A stretch of DNA of 64,000 nucleotides. Source: Micromonospora vinacea. Lineage in GTDB: Bacteria; Actinomycetota; Actinomycetes; Mycobacteriales; Micromonosporaceae. The translations under genes were made by a program, and so were the position numbers. Location of the stretch: positions 3,224,001-3,288,000 of the forward strand of contig NZ_JADOTY010000001.1 in assembly GCF_015751785.1 (NCBI RefSeq), read 5' to 3'. This document shows, one piece after another, positions 24,866-35,556 of the stretch (the stretch's first letter is position 1; every line of letters begins with the position of its first letter). The notes below the pieces were generated by a model. The model was not told the origin of the DNA. It saw nothing but the letters and a program-made list of their open reading frames with translations, and did no database searches.

Positions 24866-24938
24866 CGCGATCTTGCACTTTCGGTTGGCGGTTCGCGTCA
24901 TGCGCGGCATATGTCGCCACAGCAACTGCAAGATCGCG
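24866..24938. repeat. Palindromic intergenic repeat, family 1 copy A
   Basis: Arms CGCGATCTTGCA (24866-24877) and TGCAAGATCGCG (24927-24938) are a perfect 12-bp inverted repeat 49 bases apart. The inner sequence starts CTTTCG and contains ATGTCGCCACAGCAA. A second copy with related inner sequence lies at 29715-29784. Confidence 0.7.
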
Positions 24939-25028
24939 AAGGCGGGTGGGCGGGGCGGGCACGGGTTCGGAGGGTTTGCGGGGCTGGTGGATAGGGTTGT
25001 GGTGAGGGCGGGGAAGGGGAGTGGGTCG

Positions 25029-26102
25029 GTGAGGGTTCTGGCGGCGATGTCGGGTGGGGTTGACTCGGCCGTGGCGGCGGCACGGGCGGTGGCGGCCGGG
25101 CACGACGTGACCGGCGTGCACCTGGCGCTGGCTCGCAACCCACAGACCTATCGGACCGGCGCGCGCGGCTGCTGCACGCTGGAGGATTCCCGGGACGCCC
25201 GGCGGGCCGCCGACGTGATCGGCATCCCGTTCTACGTGTGGGACATGGCCGACCGCTTCCACGAGGACGTGGTCGACGACTTCGTCGCCGAGTACGCCGC
25301 CGGCCGTACGCCGAACCCCTGCCTGCGCTGCAACGAGAAGATCAAGTTCGCGGCGGTGCTGGACCGGGCGGTGGCCCTGGGCTTCGACGCGGTGGTGACC
25401 GGGCACCACGCCCGCCTCGGCGCGGACGGGCTGCTGCGACGCAGCGTCGACCTCGCCAAGGACCAGTCGTACGTGCTCGCCGTGCTCACCCGCGAACAGC
25501 TGGACCGCTCGATCTTCCCGCTGGGCGACTCGACGAAGGCGCAGGTCCGCGCCGAGGCCGCCGAGCGTGGCCTGGCCGTGGCCGACAAGCCGGACTCACA
25601 CGACATCTGCTTCATCGCCGACGGGGACACCCGCGGCTTCCTCGCCGGCCGGCTCGGCGAGGCGCCCGGCGACGTGGTGGACGCCGCCACCGGCGCGGTC
25701 GTCGGCAGTCACAGCGGCGCGTACGCGTACACGGTGGGGCAGCGTCGCGGGCTGCACCTGGACCGGCCCGCCCCGGACGGGCGGCCACGCTACGTGCTCT
25801 CCATCACCCCGAAGACCAACACGGTGACCGTCGGCCCGGCCGAGGCGCTGGAGGTGTCCGACGTGCACGCCGTACGTCCGGTCTGGACCGGCGGCGCCCG
25901 CCCCGACGCGCCGGTCGAGTGCGAGGTGCAGTTGCGCGCGCACGGCGACGTGGTGCCGGCGACCGTCGCACTCGACGGTGACCGGCTGCACGCCGAGCTG
26001 CGCCGACCGGTGCGCGGCGTCGCCGCCGGTCAGGCCGTGGTGGCGTACCGACCGGACCCGGCCGGCGACGTGGTCCTCGGCTCCGCGACCATCACCGGCT
26101 GA
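25029..26102 (+). CDS. mnmA: tRNA-specific 2-thiouridylase
   Basis: A 357-residue MnmA. It begins with the PP-loop [15 protein letters not shown], has the catalytic Cys ~97 in [14 protein letters not shown] and the second Cys ~193 in [10 protein letters not shown], and the C-terminal beta-barrel with [11 protein letters not shown]. It adenylates U34 of Lys, Glu and Gln tRNAs and transfers sulfur to make s2U. The GTG start at 25029 is preceded by a GGGGAAGGGGAG purine tract; longer upstream frames run through the repeat and are not credible. It receives sulfur from a cysteine desulfurase, here the preceding gene. Confidence 0.93.
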   Translation: MRVLAAMSGGVDSAVAAARAVAAGHDVTGVHLALARNPQTYRTGARGCCTLEDSRDARRAADVIGIPFYVWDMADRFHEDVVDDFVAEYAAGRTPNPCLRCNEKIKFAAVLDRAVALGFDAVVTGHHARLGADGLLRRSVDLAKDQSYVLAVLTREQLDRSIFPLGDSTKAQVRAEAAERGLAVADKPDSHDICFIADGDTRGFLAGRLGEAPGDVVDAATGAVVGSHSGAYAYTVGQRRGLHLDRPAPDGRPRYVLSITPKTNTVTVGPAEALEVSDVHAVRPVWTGGARPDAPVECEVQLRAHGDVVPATVALDGDRLHAELRRPVRGVAAGQAVVAYRPDPAGDVVLGSATITG

Positions 26103-26139
26103 CCGCACGGCCCGGGTGTTCGCGGGATAGCCTTCGCCC

Positions 26140-27144
26140 GTGACAGATCAGGCGTGGCCCTGGCCGGCCGGCGCGGCAACCGGAATTGGTTCGCTGCCCG
26201 GCACCGACATCGGCGAGGCTCAGCGGGTGGTCCTCGGTGAGCTGCCCGAGCTGCCCCACCTGCCCGAGTTGCCGGCCCGTGGCCCCGGGGCGGACATGAT
26301 CGGCCGATCCGCCGGGCTGCTCGTCGAGCTGCCCGTCGAGGTGTACGCGGGGCGGTGGCGGGTCGCCCCACGCCCGGGCCGTGACCTGCGCCGGGCCCGT
26401 GACCTGATGGAACGCGACCTGGACCAGCTCGCCGAGCAGGCCGAGGGGTACGCCGGGCCGATCAAGGTGCAGGCCGCCGGCCCGCTCACGCTGGCAGCCT
26501 CGCTGGAGCTGCCGATCGGTGGCCGACTGTTGCGCGATCCCGGCGCGGTCCGCGACCTCACCGGCTCCCTCGCCGAGGGGCTGCGCGCGCACGTCGCGGC
26601 GGTCGCCCGCCGGCTGCCCGGGGCGTCGGTACTGCTGCAACTGGATGAACCGTCACTGCCGACAGTGCTGGCCGGGCGGGTGCCGACCGAGAGCGGGCTG
26701 GGCGCGTACCGGGCGGTCGAGTCGGTGGACGCCGCCGCACTGCTGCGCACGATCGTCGACGCGGTCGGCGTACCGACGCTGGTGCACTGTTGCGCCCCGG
26801 ACGTGCCGCTGGAGCTGATCCGCTCCACCGGCGCCGTCGCGGTCGCCCTCGACCTGGACCTCGTCACCAAGCTCGACCCGCTGGGCGAGGCGATCGACGC
26901 CGGCCTTGGGCTGTTGGCCGGGGCCGCGCCGACCCGGCCGCCATCGGCCGGTGCCGCGCCGACCTCCGCACAGATCGCCGACCGGGTACGCCAGGTCTGG
27001 GACCGCCTCGGCTTTCCCCGTCGGCAGCTCGCCGAGCAGGTGGTCGTCACCCCGGCCTGCGGTCTCGCCGGTGCCACCCCGGAGTACGCGCGGGCGGTGC
27101 TCGCCGCGTGCCGGGACGCGGGCCGGCGGCTCGCCGAGGCGTGA
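26140..27144 (+). CDS. MetE-like cobalamin-independent methionine synthase domain protein
   Basis: A 334-residue protein related to the C-terminal (catalytic) half of MetE in the UROD/MetE fold. Residues typical of the zinc site are present: LVHCCAPDVP and VVTPACGLAG. ATGIGSLPGTD at the start and PIKVQAAGPLTLAASLELP are also family features. It lacks the N-terminal MetE half, as do archaeal and many actinobacterial single-domain homologues, so methyl donor and acceptor are uncertain. GTG start at 26140, 37 bases after mnmA; the group 23675-27546 may be one transcription unit. Confidence 0.8.
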   Translation: MTDQAWPWPAGAATGIGSLPGTDIGEAQRVVLGELPELPHLPELPARGPGADMIGRSAGLLVELPVEVYAGRWRVAPRPGRDLRRARDLMERDLDQLAEQAEGYAGPIKVQAAGPLTLAASLELPIGGRLLRDPGAVRDLTGSLAEGLRAHVAAVARRLPGASVLLQLDEPSLPTVLAGRVPTESGLGAYRAVESVDAAALLRTIVDAVGVPTLVHCCAPDVPLELIRSTGAVAVALDLDLVTKLDPLGEAIDAGLGLLAGAAPTRPPSAGAAPTSAQIADRVRQVWDRLGFPRRQLAEQVVVTPACGLAGATPEYARAVLAACRDAGRRLAEA

Positions 27145-27180
27145 GGTTTCCTGTCGTACCCGGTGGGCAGGATGACGGCC

Positions 27181-27546
27181 ATGATTGGACAGCTGCGTTC
27201 AGTGGTGATCGACTGCCCCGATCCGCGGGCGTTGGCGGCGTTCTACGCCGAGCTGCTCGGCGTGCCGCTCGCCGAGGGCGACTCCGACGACGACTGGGTG
27301 GTGCTGGGCGGCCCGCCCGGTCACCAGCCGCGCCTCGCCTTCCAGCAGGCGCTCAACCTGCGCCCGCCCGCCTGGCCGGATCCCGAGCGCCCACAGCAGT
27401 TCCACCTCGACGTGACGGTGGACGACATCGAGGCCGCCGAGAAGGCGGCGCTCGCGCTGGGGGCTCGGCGGCTGCCCGGCGAGGGCGAGGGCTTCCGGGT
27501 CTACGCCGATCCCGCCGGCCATCCGTTCTGCCTCTGCTGGGACTAG
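27181..27546 (+). CDS. VOC superfamily (glyoxalase-like) protein
   Basis: A 121-residue single VOC unit pair: LRSVVIDCPDPRALAAFYAELLGVPL, then HLDVTVDDIEAAEKAALALGARRL and YADPAGHPFCLC. The beta-alpha-beta-beta-beta modules and metal-side residues (H in FHLDV, E/C at the end) fit dioxygenase, glyoxalase or resistance proteins. I chose ATG 27181 (CAGGA eight bases upstream); ATG 27172 is in frame. Substrate unknown. Confidence 0.8.
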   Translation: MIGQLRSVVIDCPDPRALAAFYAELLGVPLAEGDSDDDWVVLGGPPGHQPRLAFQQALNLRPPAWPDPERPQQFHLDVTVDDIEAAEKAALALGARRLPGEGEGFRVYADPAGHPFCLCWD

Positions 27547-27559
27547 GGCCTGTTTCATA

Positions 27560-27710
27560 AGGGCGGTCGAGCCGAGGCGGAGTCCGGGCGGCGATCCGGC
27601 AAGGCGCGGTTTCGTCCGGATACCGGTGTTGTATCCGGACGAAACCGCAACGCCGCCGGTCGTCGTCCGGACTCCGCCGCAGGCCGGCCAGCACTTCCGA
27701 AACCCGCCCT
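27560..27710. repeat. Long nested inverted repeat (MITE-like)
   Basis: The core is a perfect 18-bp palindromic stem, GCGGTTTCGTCCGGATAC (27606-27623) and its complement (27631-27648), with a 7-base loop. Outside it a second perfect 12-bp pair, GGCGGAGTCCGG (27576-27587) and CCGGACTCCGCC (27667-27678), and a third 7-bp pair AGGGCGG/CCGCCCT (27560-27566, 27704-27710). The whole would fold into one ~150-base hairpin. No coding capacity. It may act as terminator after the VOC gene. Confidence 0.75.
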
Positions 27711-27739
27711 GAGCCCGCCGTGGGTTGCGGCGGCCGGGC

Positions 27740-28753
27740 ATGATGGCCGCCGTGATCCACACCTCCGCGCTGCGCGCCTCCGGTTCGCTCTTCGGCCTCG
27801 CCTACGGTGACGCGCTGGGCAAGCCGACCGAGTTCCTGACCGTCGCCGAGATCGAGCGCCGGTACGGCCCGGCCGGCCCCCGTGAGCTGTCCGGCGAGCC
27901 CGCGCTGGTCACCGACGACACCCAGATGGCGCTGGCGGTGGGTTGGGCGCTGCACGAGGCGCCGTCGTTAACCCCGGAGGCGGTGGAGCCGCTGCTGCGG
28001 CGACGCTTCCTGGCCTGGGCGGTCAGCCCGGACAACAACCGCGCCCCGGGCATGACCTGCCTGCGCGCCTGCGCCGAGCTGAGCCGTGGGCTGCCCTGGC
28101 AGGAGGCGACAGTGGTCGGCTCGAAGGGCTGCGGGGCCAACATGCGGGTCACCCCGGTCGGGTTGCTCGACGTGGACCTCGACACACTCGCCGGGTTGGC
28201 CCAGTTGCAGGCCGGGCTGACCCACGGCCACCCGACCGGTCTGGCCGCCAGCGAACTCACCGCGTACGCCGTCTTCGCGCTGCGCGGGGGCGTTCCGCTG
28301 CCCGACCTGCCGGCGGTGCTCAGCGAGCGGGCACTGTCCCAGCGGCTGGTCTACCGGGAGCGGTGGCTGGGCGACCTCTGGCGGCGTGCCGGTTCCGGCA
28401 CACCGGAGGAGTTCATCGCCCAGGGCTGGGACGAGTGCCTGACGGTGCTGGGCCGACTGACGAACACCCTGACGCAGCCGGACGACGGCGGTGACCCGTG
28501 TCAGGCCACCGGCGAGGGCTGGGTGGCCGAGGAGGCGCTGGCCACCGCGCTGCTCTGCGCCGTACGGCACGCCGACGACCCGGTCGCGGCGTTGGCCCGG
28601 GGCGCGACGACCGCCGGTGACTCCGACTCGATCGCCGCCCTGGCCGGCGCCTTCGTGGGCGCGGCCGTCGGCATGACCGCCTGGCCGCGCGAGTGGGCCG
28701 ACCGCATCGAGTACGCGGACCAACTCGCCACGCTCGGCGCGACCTGGGACTGA
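27740..28753 (+). CDS. ADP-ribosylglycohydrolase family protein
   Basis: A 337-residue all-helical hydrolase. The two magnesium sites are recognisable: SLFGLAYGDALG with later TDDTQMALAVGWAL, and the C-terminal GDSDSIAALAGAFVGAAVG. These define the ARH/DraG family, which removes ADP-ribose from proteins, nucleic acids or small molecules. The start is one of ATG 27740, ATG 27743 or GTG 27752. No ADP-ribosyltransferase gene is adjacent. The stop codon is the first three bases of the 20-base tandem repeat that follows. Confidence 0.87.
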   Translation: MMAAVIHTSALRASGSLFGLAYGDALGKPTEFLTVAEIERRYGPAGPRELSGEPALVTDDTQMALAVGWALHEAPSLTPEAVEPLLRRRFLAWAVSPDNNRAPGMTCLRACAELSRGLPWQEATVVGSKGCGANMRVTPVGLLDVDLDTLAGLAQLQAGLTHGHPTGLAASELTAYAVFALRGGVPLPDLPAVLSERALSQRLVYRERWLGDLWRRAGSGTPEEFIAQGWDECLTVLGRLTNTLTQPDDGGDPCQATGEGWVAEEALATALLCAVRHADDPVAALARGATTAGDSDSIAALAGAFVGAAVGMTAWPREWADRIEYADQLATLGATWD

Positions 28754-28815
28754 CCGGGCGCGGCTGGGACCGACCGGGCGCGGCTGGGACCGACCGGGCG
28801 CGGCTGGGACCGACC
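28751..28815. repeat. 20-base tandem repeat
   Basis: Three near-identical copies of CGACCGGGCGCGGCTGGGAC plus a partial fourth. The first copy differs by one base and contains the stop codon of the glycohydrolase gene. Probably slipped-strand expansion of the gene's 3' end. Confidence 0.8.
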
Positions 28816-28843
28816 TGGCCCGGCCCGGCCGGCCCGGCCCCCA

Positions 28844-28920
28844 TGATCGACTCGGGGTTCTGAAAGTTGGGGTGTCCGGGTCCTTGGGGCACCGCGACTT
28901 TCAGGAACGCGAGTCGATCA
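28844..28920. repeat. 77-base palindromic repeat (TGATCGACTCG type)
   Basis: Arms of 26 bases (28844-28869 and 28895-28920) pair at 22 positions; they begin TGATCGACTCG and contain CTGAAAGT. The loop is 25 bases. Lies between convergent genes and may serve as terminator, but belongs in style with the other dispersed palindromes here. Confidence 0.7.
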
Positions 28921-28977
28921 AGGTCGGCGGCCGGCCACGAGGATGGTCAGCGGCGGTCGAGGGCGGCCGGCGGGCGG

Positions 28978-29514
28978 TCAGGAGGTGGGGAGGTGGCGCA
29001 GGCTGCGGACCTTTCGCCACAGGTCGGCGTCGCAGCGGCCGGCGTGGTCGGCGAAGGCGGCCGAGCTGAGTCGGATCGGCTCGGTGAGGCTGAGGTAACT
29101 GTCGTGCTCCGCACCCGGGTCCCAGTCTCGGGTGGGAATGCGGACGTGGTCGTCCCGGTCGCTCTTGTCCTGGCTGGTGATCTTCAGGACGTCGGCACCC
29201 CGGGAGTCGGCCCGCAGCACCAGACACGGGCGCACCTTCGACCCGCTGCCGTCGGCGTACGGCACGTCGGCCCACCAGATCTCACCGGGCGCGGGGGTGC
29301 CGTCGTGTCGGTCGGTGTCGCGTGAGCGGGGTTTGGTGGACGGCCTCTCGGCGCCACGGGGCCGTGGCGGGGCGGGACGACGGCCACCGGTGCTGCCCCG
29401 ATTCGGGCGGGTTTCCGGACGCCGGTTGGCCACCCGGTGCCGCCAGCTGTTCCACGCCCAGCCAGCGGCCACGGTCAGCAGGATCGCCACCGCCCAGAGC
29501 AGTGCCTCGCGCAT
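28978..29514 (-). CDS. Membrane-anchored PemK/MazF-like protein
   Basis: A 178-residue protein. Residues 5-24 are a transmembrane anchor (LLWAVAILLTVAAGWAWNSW), followed by a ~50-residue Pro/Arg-rich linker. From residue 77 the MazF/PemK fold is visible: GEIWWADVPYADGSGSKVRPCLVL with the conserved Arg, then KITSQDKSDRDDHVRIP. MazF enzymes are endoribonucleases, but here the domain is tethered to the membrane and no antitoxin gene is adjacent on either side, so a toxin role is doubtful. ATG at 29514. Confidence 0.78.
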   Translation of the reverse strand: MREALLWAVAILLTVAAGWAWNSWRHRVANRRPETRPNRGSTGGRRPAPPRPRGAERPSTKPRSRDTDRHDGTPAPGEIWWADVPYADGSGSKVRPCLVLRADSRGADVLKITSQDKSDRDDHVRIPTRDWDPGAEHDSYLSLTEPIRLSSAAFADHAGRCDADLWRKVRSLRHLPTS

Positions 29515-29714
29515 CCGTACCTCCGCGTCCCGGCGACCCGCCGGTCGCACCGTCCGGCGATCCTTGCACGCCGCCGCCGGTGCCGCCCGCCAACCACACC
29601 GCAGCTGCCTCGCCGCCCCGAGCCACCCCACCGTCGCCCTCGATCACTTGACGCTGAGTAGCTCAGAACCGTTGGGTCAGCGGCCCGGTTGGTGGGCGAA
29701 GGACCCGCCCGCGC

Positions 29715-29784
29715 CGATCTTGCACTTTCGATCGCCGTTATGCGGGGAATGCCACCTAATGTCGCGACAGGAAACGCAAGATCG
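29715..29784. repeat. Palindromic intergenic repeat, family 1 copy B
   Basis: CGATCTTGC (29715-29723) and GCAAGATCG (29776-29784) bracket an inner sequence starting ACTTTCG and containing ATGTCGCGACAGGAA, clearly related to copy A at 24866-24938 (ATGTCGCCACAGCAA). The length between the shared arms is 70 versus 69 bases. Confidence 0.7.
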
Positions 29785-29805
29785 CGGAGGAGGGCGGTCC
29801 GGCTT

Positions 29806-29882
29806 CGTCGATCATGGACTTGTGGTGCCTGTTTTGGCATGATCGGCGCGCTTTGCCGCCCACCACTACTCCATGATCGACG
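29806..29882. repeat. 77-base palindromic repeat (TCGATCATGGA type)
   Basis: Arms of 22 bases (29806-29827 and 29861-29882) pair at 20 positions. The right arm in reverse reads TCGATCATGGAGTAGTGGTG, which resembles the arms of the repeats at 53482 and 55804 (GATCSATGRAGTAGTGGCC), so these are probably one family. Confidence 0.65.
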
Positions 29883-29983
29883 GGGCGGGGCGGGGGGCAG
29901 GGCGGGGGGTTGACGAAGAGTCACTCTGTGTGACGCGCCGGTGTCGAGCTACTCAGCATCAAGTGATCAGGGCAGGCGGCTGA

Positions 29984-32227
<2,244 letters not shown>

Positions 32228-32382
32228 CCCCGCCGGCGGCCGGGCACGGCGACTGGCCGCGTATACCAACTTAATTACGACTACGACCGATTCGTGACTG
32301 TCATACCGGGAAACTGGGGGCCGAGGGCGTTTCATTGGGTCACGGCGCGCACCGGCACGCCGATGGTCGGTCGGGAGGTGTG

Positions 32383-35025
32383 GTGGAGGTCGCCGACCCA
32401 CGCAACTCGCTTCCTGCGGGACGGGTCGCACCGTTCGCCGCCTTCGTCGCCGGCATCCTGGCGGTCGCCGCGCTGACCGCTGCCGTTCCACTCGCGACGC
32501 TCCCCGGTGAGTTGTCCGAGTTGCCGGTGGCGTTCTGGACGATGGCCGCGCTCGCCGTGATCTGCGACGCCCGCCCGTTCGTGCCACCGGGGCGCCGGCA
32601 GACGTCGGCGGTGTTCCCGTCCACCTGCTTCACCTTCGCGATCCTGCTCGGCTGGGGTCTCGGCCCGGCGGTGGTGGTGCAGGCGGTGGGAGTGGTCGTG
32701 TCCGGCTGGCGGATGCGGCACGCCGCCTGGCGCACGGCCTTCAACGTCGGTCAGTACGCGTGCGCCCTCGCCGCCGCGTACGGGGTGATCCAGCTCGGCT
32801 CGGGCACCATCTTCTCCGGCGGGAGGTTGCACTGGACGGACGTGGCCGCCGTCGGCGGCGCCGCGCTGGCCTGGTTCGTCGTCAACTACGGGTTGGTCAG
32901 CTGGGCGGTGCGGCTGCGTTTCGGGGATCGCTGGTGGCCCACCGTCCGCCAGGGCCTCGGCTTCGAACTGCTCTCCACCGGCTCACTGCTGCTGCTCGCC
33001 CCGGTGCTGGTCGCCGCGGCCCGGGTCAGTGCCGCGCTGATCCCGCTGGTGCTGGTGCCGCTCTTCGCGGTCTACCGGATGGCGCGGTTGACGAACGAAC
33101 AGCAGCACCTCGCCGCCGCCGACCCGCTGACCGGGCTGCCCAACCGCAAGGCCCTGCTGGCCGAGGTGGCCGAACAGGTGCACCTGCATGCCGAGCGGAC
33201 CGCCCGGGGTGAACCCTACGGGCAGCTGGCGCTGCTGCTGATCGACCTGGACCGCTTCAAGAACGTCAACGACGCCCTCGGGCACGCCGTGGGCGACCGG
33301 CTGCTGGTCGAGGTCAGTGCCCGGCTCACCGACGTGCAGCCCCGACCACAGATGATCGCCCGGCTCGGCGGTGACGAGTTCGCCATCGTGATGACCGGGC
33401 TGACCGACGTCGGCCAGGCGCGGGAGTTGGCCGACCGGGTGGTCGAGGCGCTGGCCGAGCCGGTGCCGCTCGACGGGCTGCCGTTGGACGTGGGCGGGTC
33501 GATCGGGATCGCCCTCTTCCCGGAGCACGGCGAGGACTTCGCCACCCTGATGCGCCACGCGGACGTGGCGATGTACGACGCCAAGCACCGCAACGACACG
33601 GTGGCCGTGTACGCCCCGGAGTCCGACCACAACTCCGCCGAGCGGCTCGGCCTCCTCGCCGACCTGCGCCGCGTCCTGGAGGCCAGCCCATCGTCCGAGG
33701 TGCCACTCGATGCCGACGCCGAGCCGGCAGGTCAGGGCCAGAGCGAGGGTGCGGTCGCGCAGCCGGATGGGAACGGCCGGCACGGCGTGCCGAGCGACGC
33801 CGAGCGGACTGTCGACGTACCCCTCGTCGCGTCGGCGGAGGTGCGCGGCGGTGACGGTGCCGCGCTGCCCACCGCAGCGCCGGGCCGCCCCGCGCCAGCG
33901 GCGGACCCGGCGCCGACGGTCGCCACGGCACCGCCGGGAGCTGGTCGGTGGTGGGCACGTCGTCGGCGCACCGACGCCGAGTTGGCGCACCCCGATGAGC
34001 TGATCAACCGGATCGCCACCGGAGCTGACCCGATCCGGGGGCGGAACGCCCGTGCCACGGTCGCCGGCACCCGTTCCGCCCGGGAGCGGCGCGCCGGGGG
34101 TGGGAACGGTCGGCGGTCCCCGAACGCGAGCGCGGCGGGCAGGGGTCGCACCGGGGCGCGGCGGGACGTCGGGCCGGGTACGCCCGCGCAGCCCCTGGAA
34201 CCGACCGGGTGGGCGCACGCGGACGACGAGCCGGCCGACGACGCCGGCGAGATCACCATGTACTACCAGCCGCAGATCGCCATCGCGACCGGCGAGGTGG
34301 TCGGCGTCGAGGCGCTGCTGCGGTGGCGGCACCCCCGGCGGGGCATGGTCGACCCGGAGGAACTCATCCGGGTCGCCGAGCAGAGCGCCGTGATGCGGCT
34401 GCTCACCCGACGCGTCGTCGACGACGTGGTGGAGCAACTCGCCAAGTGGTCGGCGGCCGGCATCGGCCTGCGCGCGGCCCTGAACGTGAGCGTGCGCGAC
34501 CTGCACACCGGTGAGATCGCCGACCAGATCGCCGACCGGCTGGCCCGCTACGGGGTGCCAGCCGAACGGCTGCAGGTCGAGATCACCGAAGGCGCGTTGA
34601 TGGCCGACCCGCGCCGGGTGCTGGCCACCATCTCCCGACTGCACCGGATCGGGGTGGCCATCGCGCTGGACGACTTCGGCACCGGTTACTCCTCCCTCCA
34701 GCACCTGCGCCGCCTGCCGCTGTCCGAGGTGAAGGTGGACCGGTCGTTCGTCCTCGGCATGGCCGAAGACGCAGACGACGCGGCGATCGTCCGGTCGATG
34801 ATCGAGCTGGCCGGCGCGCTGGGGCTGCGGGTGGTCGCCGAGGGTGTCGAGGACGAGCGGACCTGGCGGATGCTGCACGCCGCCGGCTGCGATGCCGCTC
34901 AGGGCTGGTTCTACGCCCGGCCGATGCCGGCCGAGGAGTTGGTCACCTGGCTGGCCCGGTACCGGCCGGTCCGCCCGACCGGCGGTCTCCCACAGCCGGA
35001 TGTCGCCCGCCGCCCCACCCGCTGA
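32383..35025 (+). CDS. Membrane GGDEF-EAL protein (c-di-GMP cyclase/phosphodiesterase)
   Basis: An 880-residue protein. About six membrane segments (residues ~10-225) form an N-terminal sensor. GGDEF domain ~240-415 with intact [10 protein letters not shown] near 328 and [14 protein letters not shown] disordered Ala/Pro/Arg-rich linker of ~175 residues follows. EAL domain ~620-865 has EALLRW, the metal-site [21 protein letters not shown] and AEGVED, so both catalytic sites look competent. GTG 32383 is chosen because GGGAGG lies just upstream; GTG 32380 is equal. Probably controls development or exopolymer production through c-di-GMP. The long linker is unusual. Confidence 0.9.
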   Translation: MEVADPRNSLPAGRVAPFAAFVAGILAVAALTAAVPLATLPGELSELPVAFWTMAALAVICDARPFVPPGRRQTSAVFPSTCFTFAILLGWGLGPAVVVQAVGVVVSGWRMRHAAWRTAFNVGQYACALAAAYGVIQLGSGTIFSGGRLHWTDVAAVGGAALAWFVVNYGLVSWAVRLRFGDRWWPTVRQGLGFELLSTGSLLLLAPVLVAAARVSAALIPLVLVPLFAVYRMARLTNEQQHLAAADPLTGLPNRKALLAEVAEQVHLHAERTARGEPYGQLALLLIDLDRFKNVNDALGHAVGDRLLVEVSARLTDVQPRPQMIARLGGDEFAIVMTGLTDVGQARELADRVVEALAEPVPLDGLPLDVGGSIGIALFPEHGEDFATLMRHADVAMYDAKHRNDTVAVYAPESDHNSAERLGLLADLRRVLEASPSSEVPLDADAEPAGQGQSEGAVAQPDGNGRHGVPSDAERTVDVPLVASAEVRGGDGAALPTAAPGRPAPAADPAPTVATAPPGAGRWWARRRRTDAELAHPDELINRIATGADPIRGRNARATVAGTRSARERRAGGGNGRRSPNASAAGRGRTGARRDVGPGTPAQPLEPTGWAHADDEPADDAGEITMYYQPQIAIATGEVVGVEALLRWRHPRRGMVDPEELIRVAEQSAVMRLLTRRVVDDVVEQLAKWSAAGIGLRAALNVSVRDLHTGEIADQIADRLARYGVPAERLQVEITEGALMADPRRVLATISRLHRIGVAIALDDFGTGYSSLQHLRRLPLSEVKVDRSFVLGMAEDADDAAIVRSMIELAGALGLRVVAEGVEDERTWRMLHAAGCDAAQGWFYARPMPAEELVTWLARYRPVRPTGGLPQPDVARRPTR

Positions 35026-35066
35026 CCCGGTACGAGGGCCGCCAGAGGGGGAGTCGGGGACGCGGC

Positions 35067-35096
35067 ACCGGAGCGGAACAATAGACTCGCTCCGGT
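35067..35096. other. Stem-loop between the GGDEF-EAL gene and gatC
   Basis: ACCGGAGCG (35067-35075) and CGCTCCGGT (35088-35096) pair perfectly around a 12-base loop GAACAATAGACT. It may terminate the upstream transcript; the AATAGACT in the loop could alternatively be a -10 element for gatCAB. Confidence 0.45.
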
Positions 35097-35170
35097 CACC
35101 GCGTGTCACGCTCCACCTGTCGCGCGGCCGGCACACCGCCCGACCAGCAGGAATTCAGAAGGGGGCACGG

Positions 35171-35476
35171 ATGGCCGCCATCTCCCGCGAGGAGGTCGCG
35201 CACCTGGCGCGCCTGTCGCGGCTCGCCGTCACCGAGGAGGAGCTGGACACGTTCGCCGGCCAGCTCGACGTGATCCTCCAGGCGGTCGCCCAGGTCGGCG
35301 AGGTCGCCGCCGCGGACATCCCGCCGACCTCGCACTCGGTGCCGCTGACCAACATCTTCCGCGAGGACGTCGTCACGCCGTGCCTGACCCCGGAGGAAGC
35401 GCTGTCGGGCGCGCCCGACGCCGAGGACCAGCGGTTCCGCGTACCGCGGATCCTGACCGAGGATGTGGCCTCATGA
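35171..35476 (+). CDS. gatC: Asp-tRNA(Asn)/Glu-tRNA(Gln) amidotransferase subunit C
   Basis: A 101-residue Gat[23 protein letters not shown], then the extended belt [20 protein letters not shown] that wraps around GatA. It stabilises the GatAB complex that converts mischarged Glu-tRNA(Gln) (and Asp-tRNA(Asn)) to the correct aminoacyl-tRNA. ATG 35171 with AAGGGGG upstream. The stop overlaps the ATG of the mini-ORF at 35473. Confidence 0.95.
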   Translation: MAAISREEVAHLARLSRLAVTEEELDTFAGQLDVILQAVAQVGEVAAADIPPTSHSVPLTNIFREDVVTPCLTPEEALSGAPDAEDQRFRVPRILTEDVAS

Positions 35477-35552
35477 GCGAGCGCCAGCGAGCGAATCAGC
35501 AGTGCAGCGCCGTGGTGCCTCATGGCGTCGCGGAGCGAAGCGGAGTGACGGC
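35473..35552 (+). repeat. 80-base insertion between gatC and gatA
   Basis: The 9-base sequence CATGAGCGA occurs at both edges (35472-35480 and 35552-35560), like a target duplication around an 80-base insert. The insert is made of short repeats (GAGCGAGCGCCAGCGAGCGA; GGAGCGAAGCGGAG). I believe similar sequence is dispersed in Micromonospora genomes, which needs a search to confirm. Confidence 0.55.
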
Positions 35553-35556
35553 ATGA
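35473..35556 (+). CDS. 27-codon mini-ORF bridging gatC and gatA
   Basis: An uninterrupted frame of 27 codons beginning [10 protein letters not shown] and ending GVTA. Its ATG overlaps the gatC stop (ATGA at 35473) and its TGA overlaps the gatA start (ATGA at 35553). A ribosome leaving gatC could therefore reach gatA by two successive reinitiations. The peptide itself looks meaningless; the value is probably in coupling. Confidence 0.5.
   Translation: MSERQRANQQCSAVVPHGVAERSGVTA

Larger units (their letters stand above)
29642..29968. repeat. Composite element with 23-bp terminal inverted repeats
   Basis: Left terminus 29642-29664 (GATCACTTGACGCTGAGTAG...) and right terminus 29946-29968 are inverted copies with one mismatch in 23. 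Inside lie family-1 copy B (29715-29784) and another palindrome (29806-29882). No reading frame resembles a transposase. Reads as a small palindromic element into which others were inserted. Confidence 0.7.

Noticed and set aside
28751..28815. Tandem repeat considered as a CRISPR array
   Set aside because: Units are contiguous with no spacers and only 20 bases long; no cas genes nearby.
29642..29968. Composite repeat considered as an insertion sequence
   Set aside because: Only 327 bases and no frame with transposase features; called a non-autonomous palindromic element instead.
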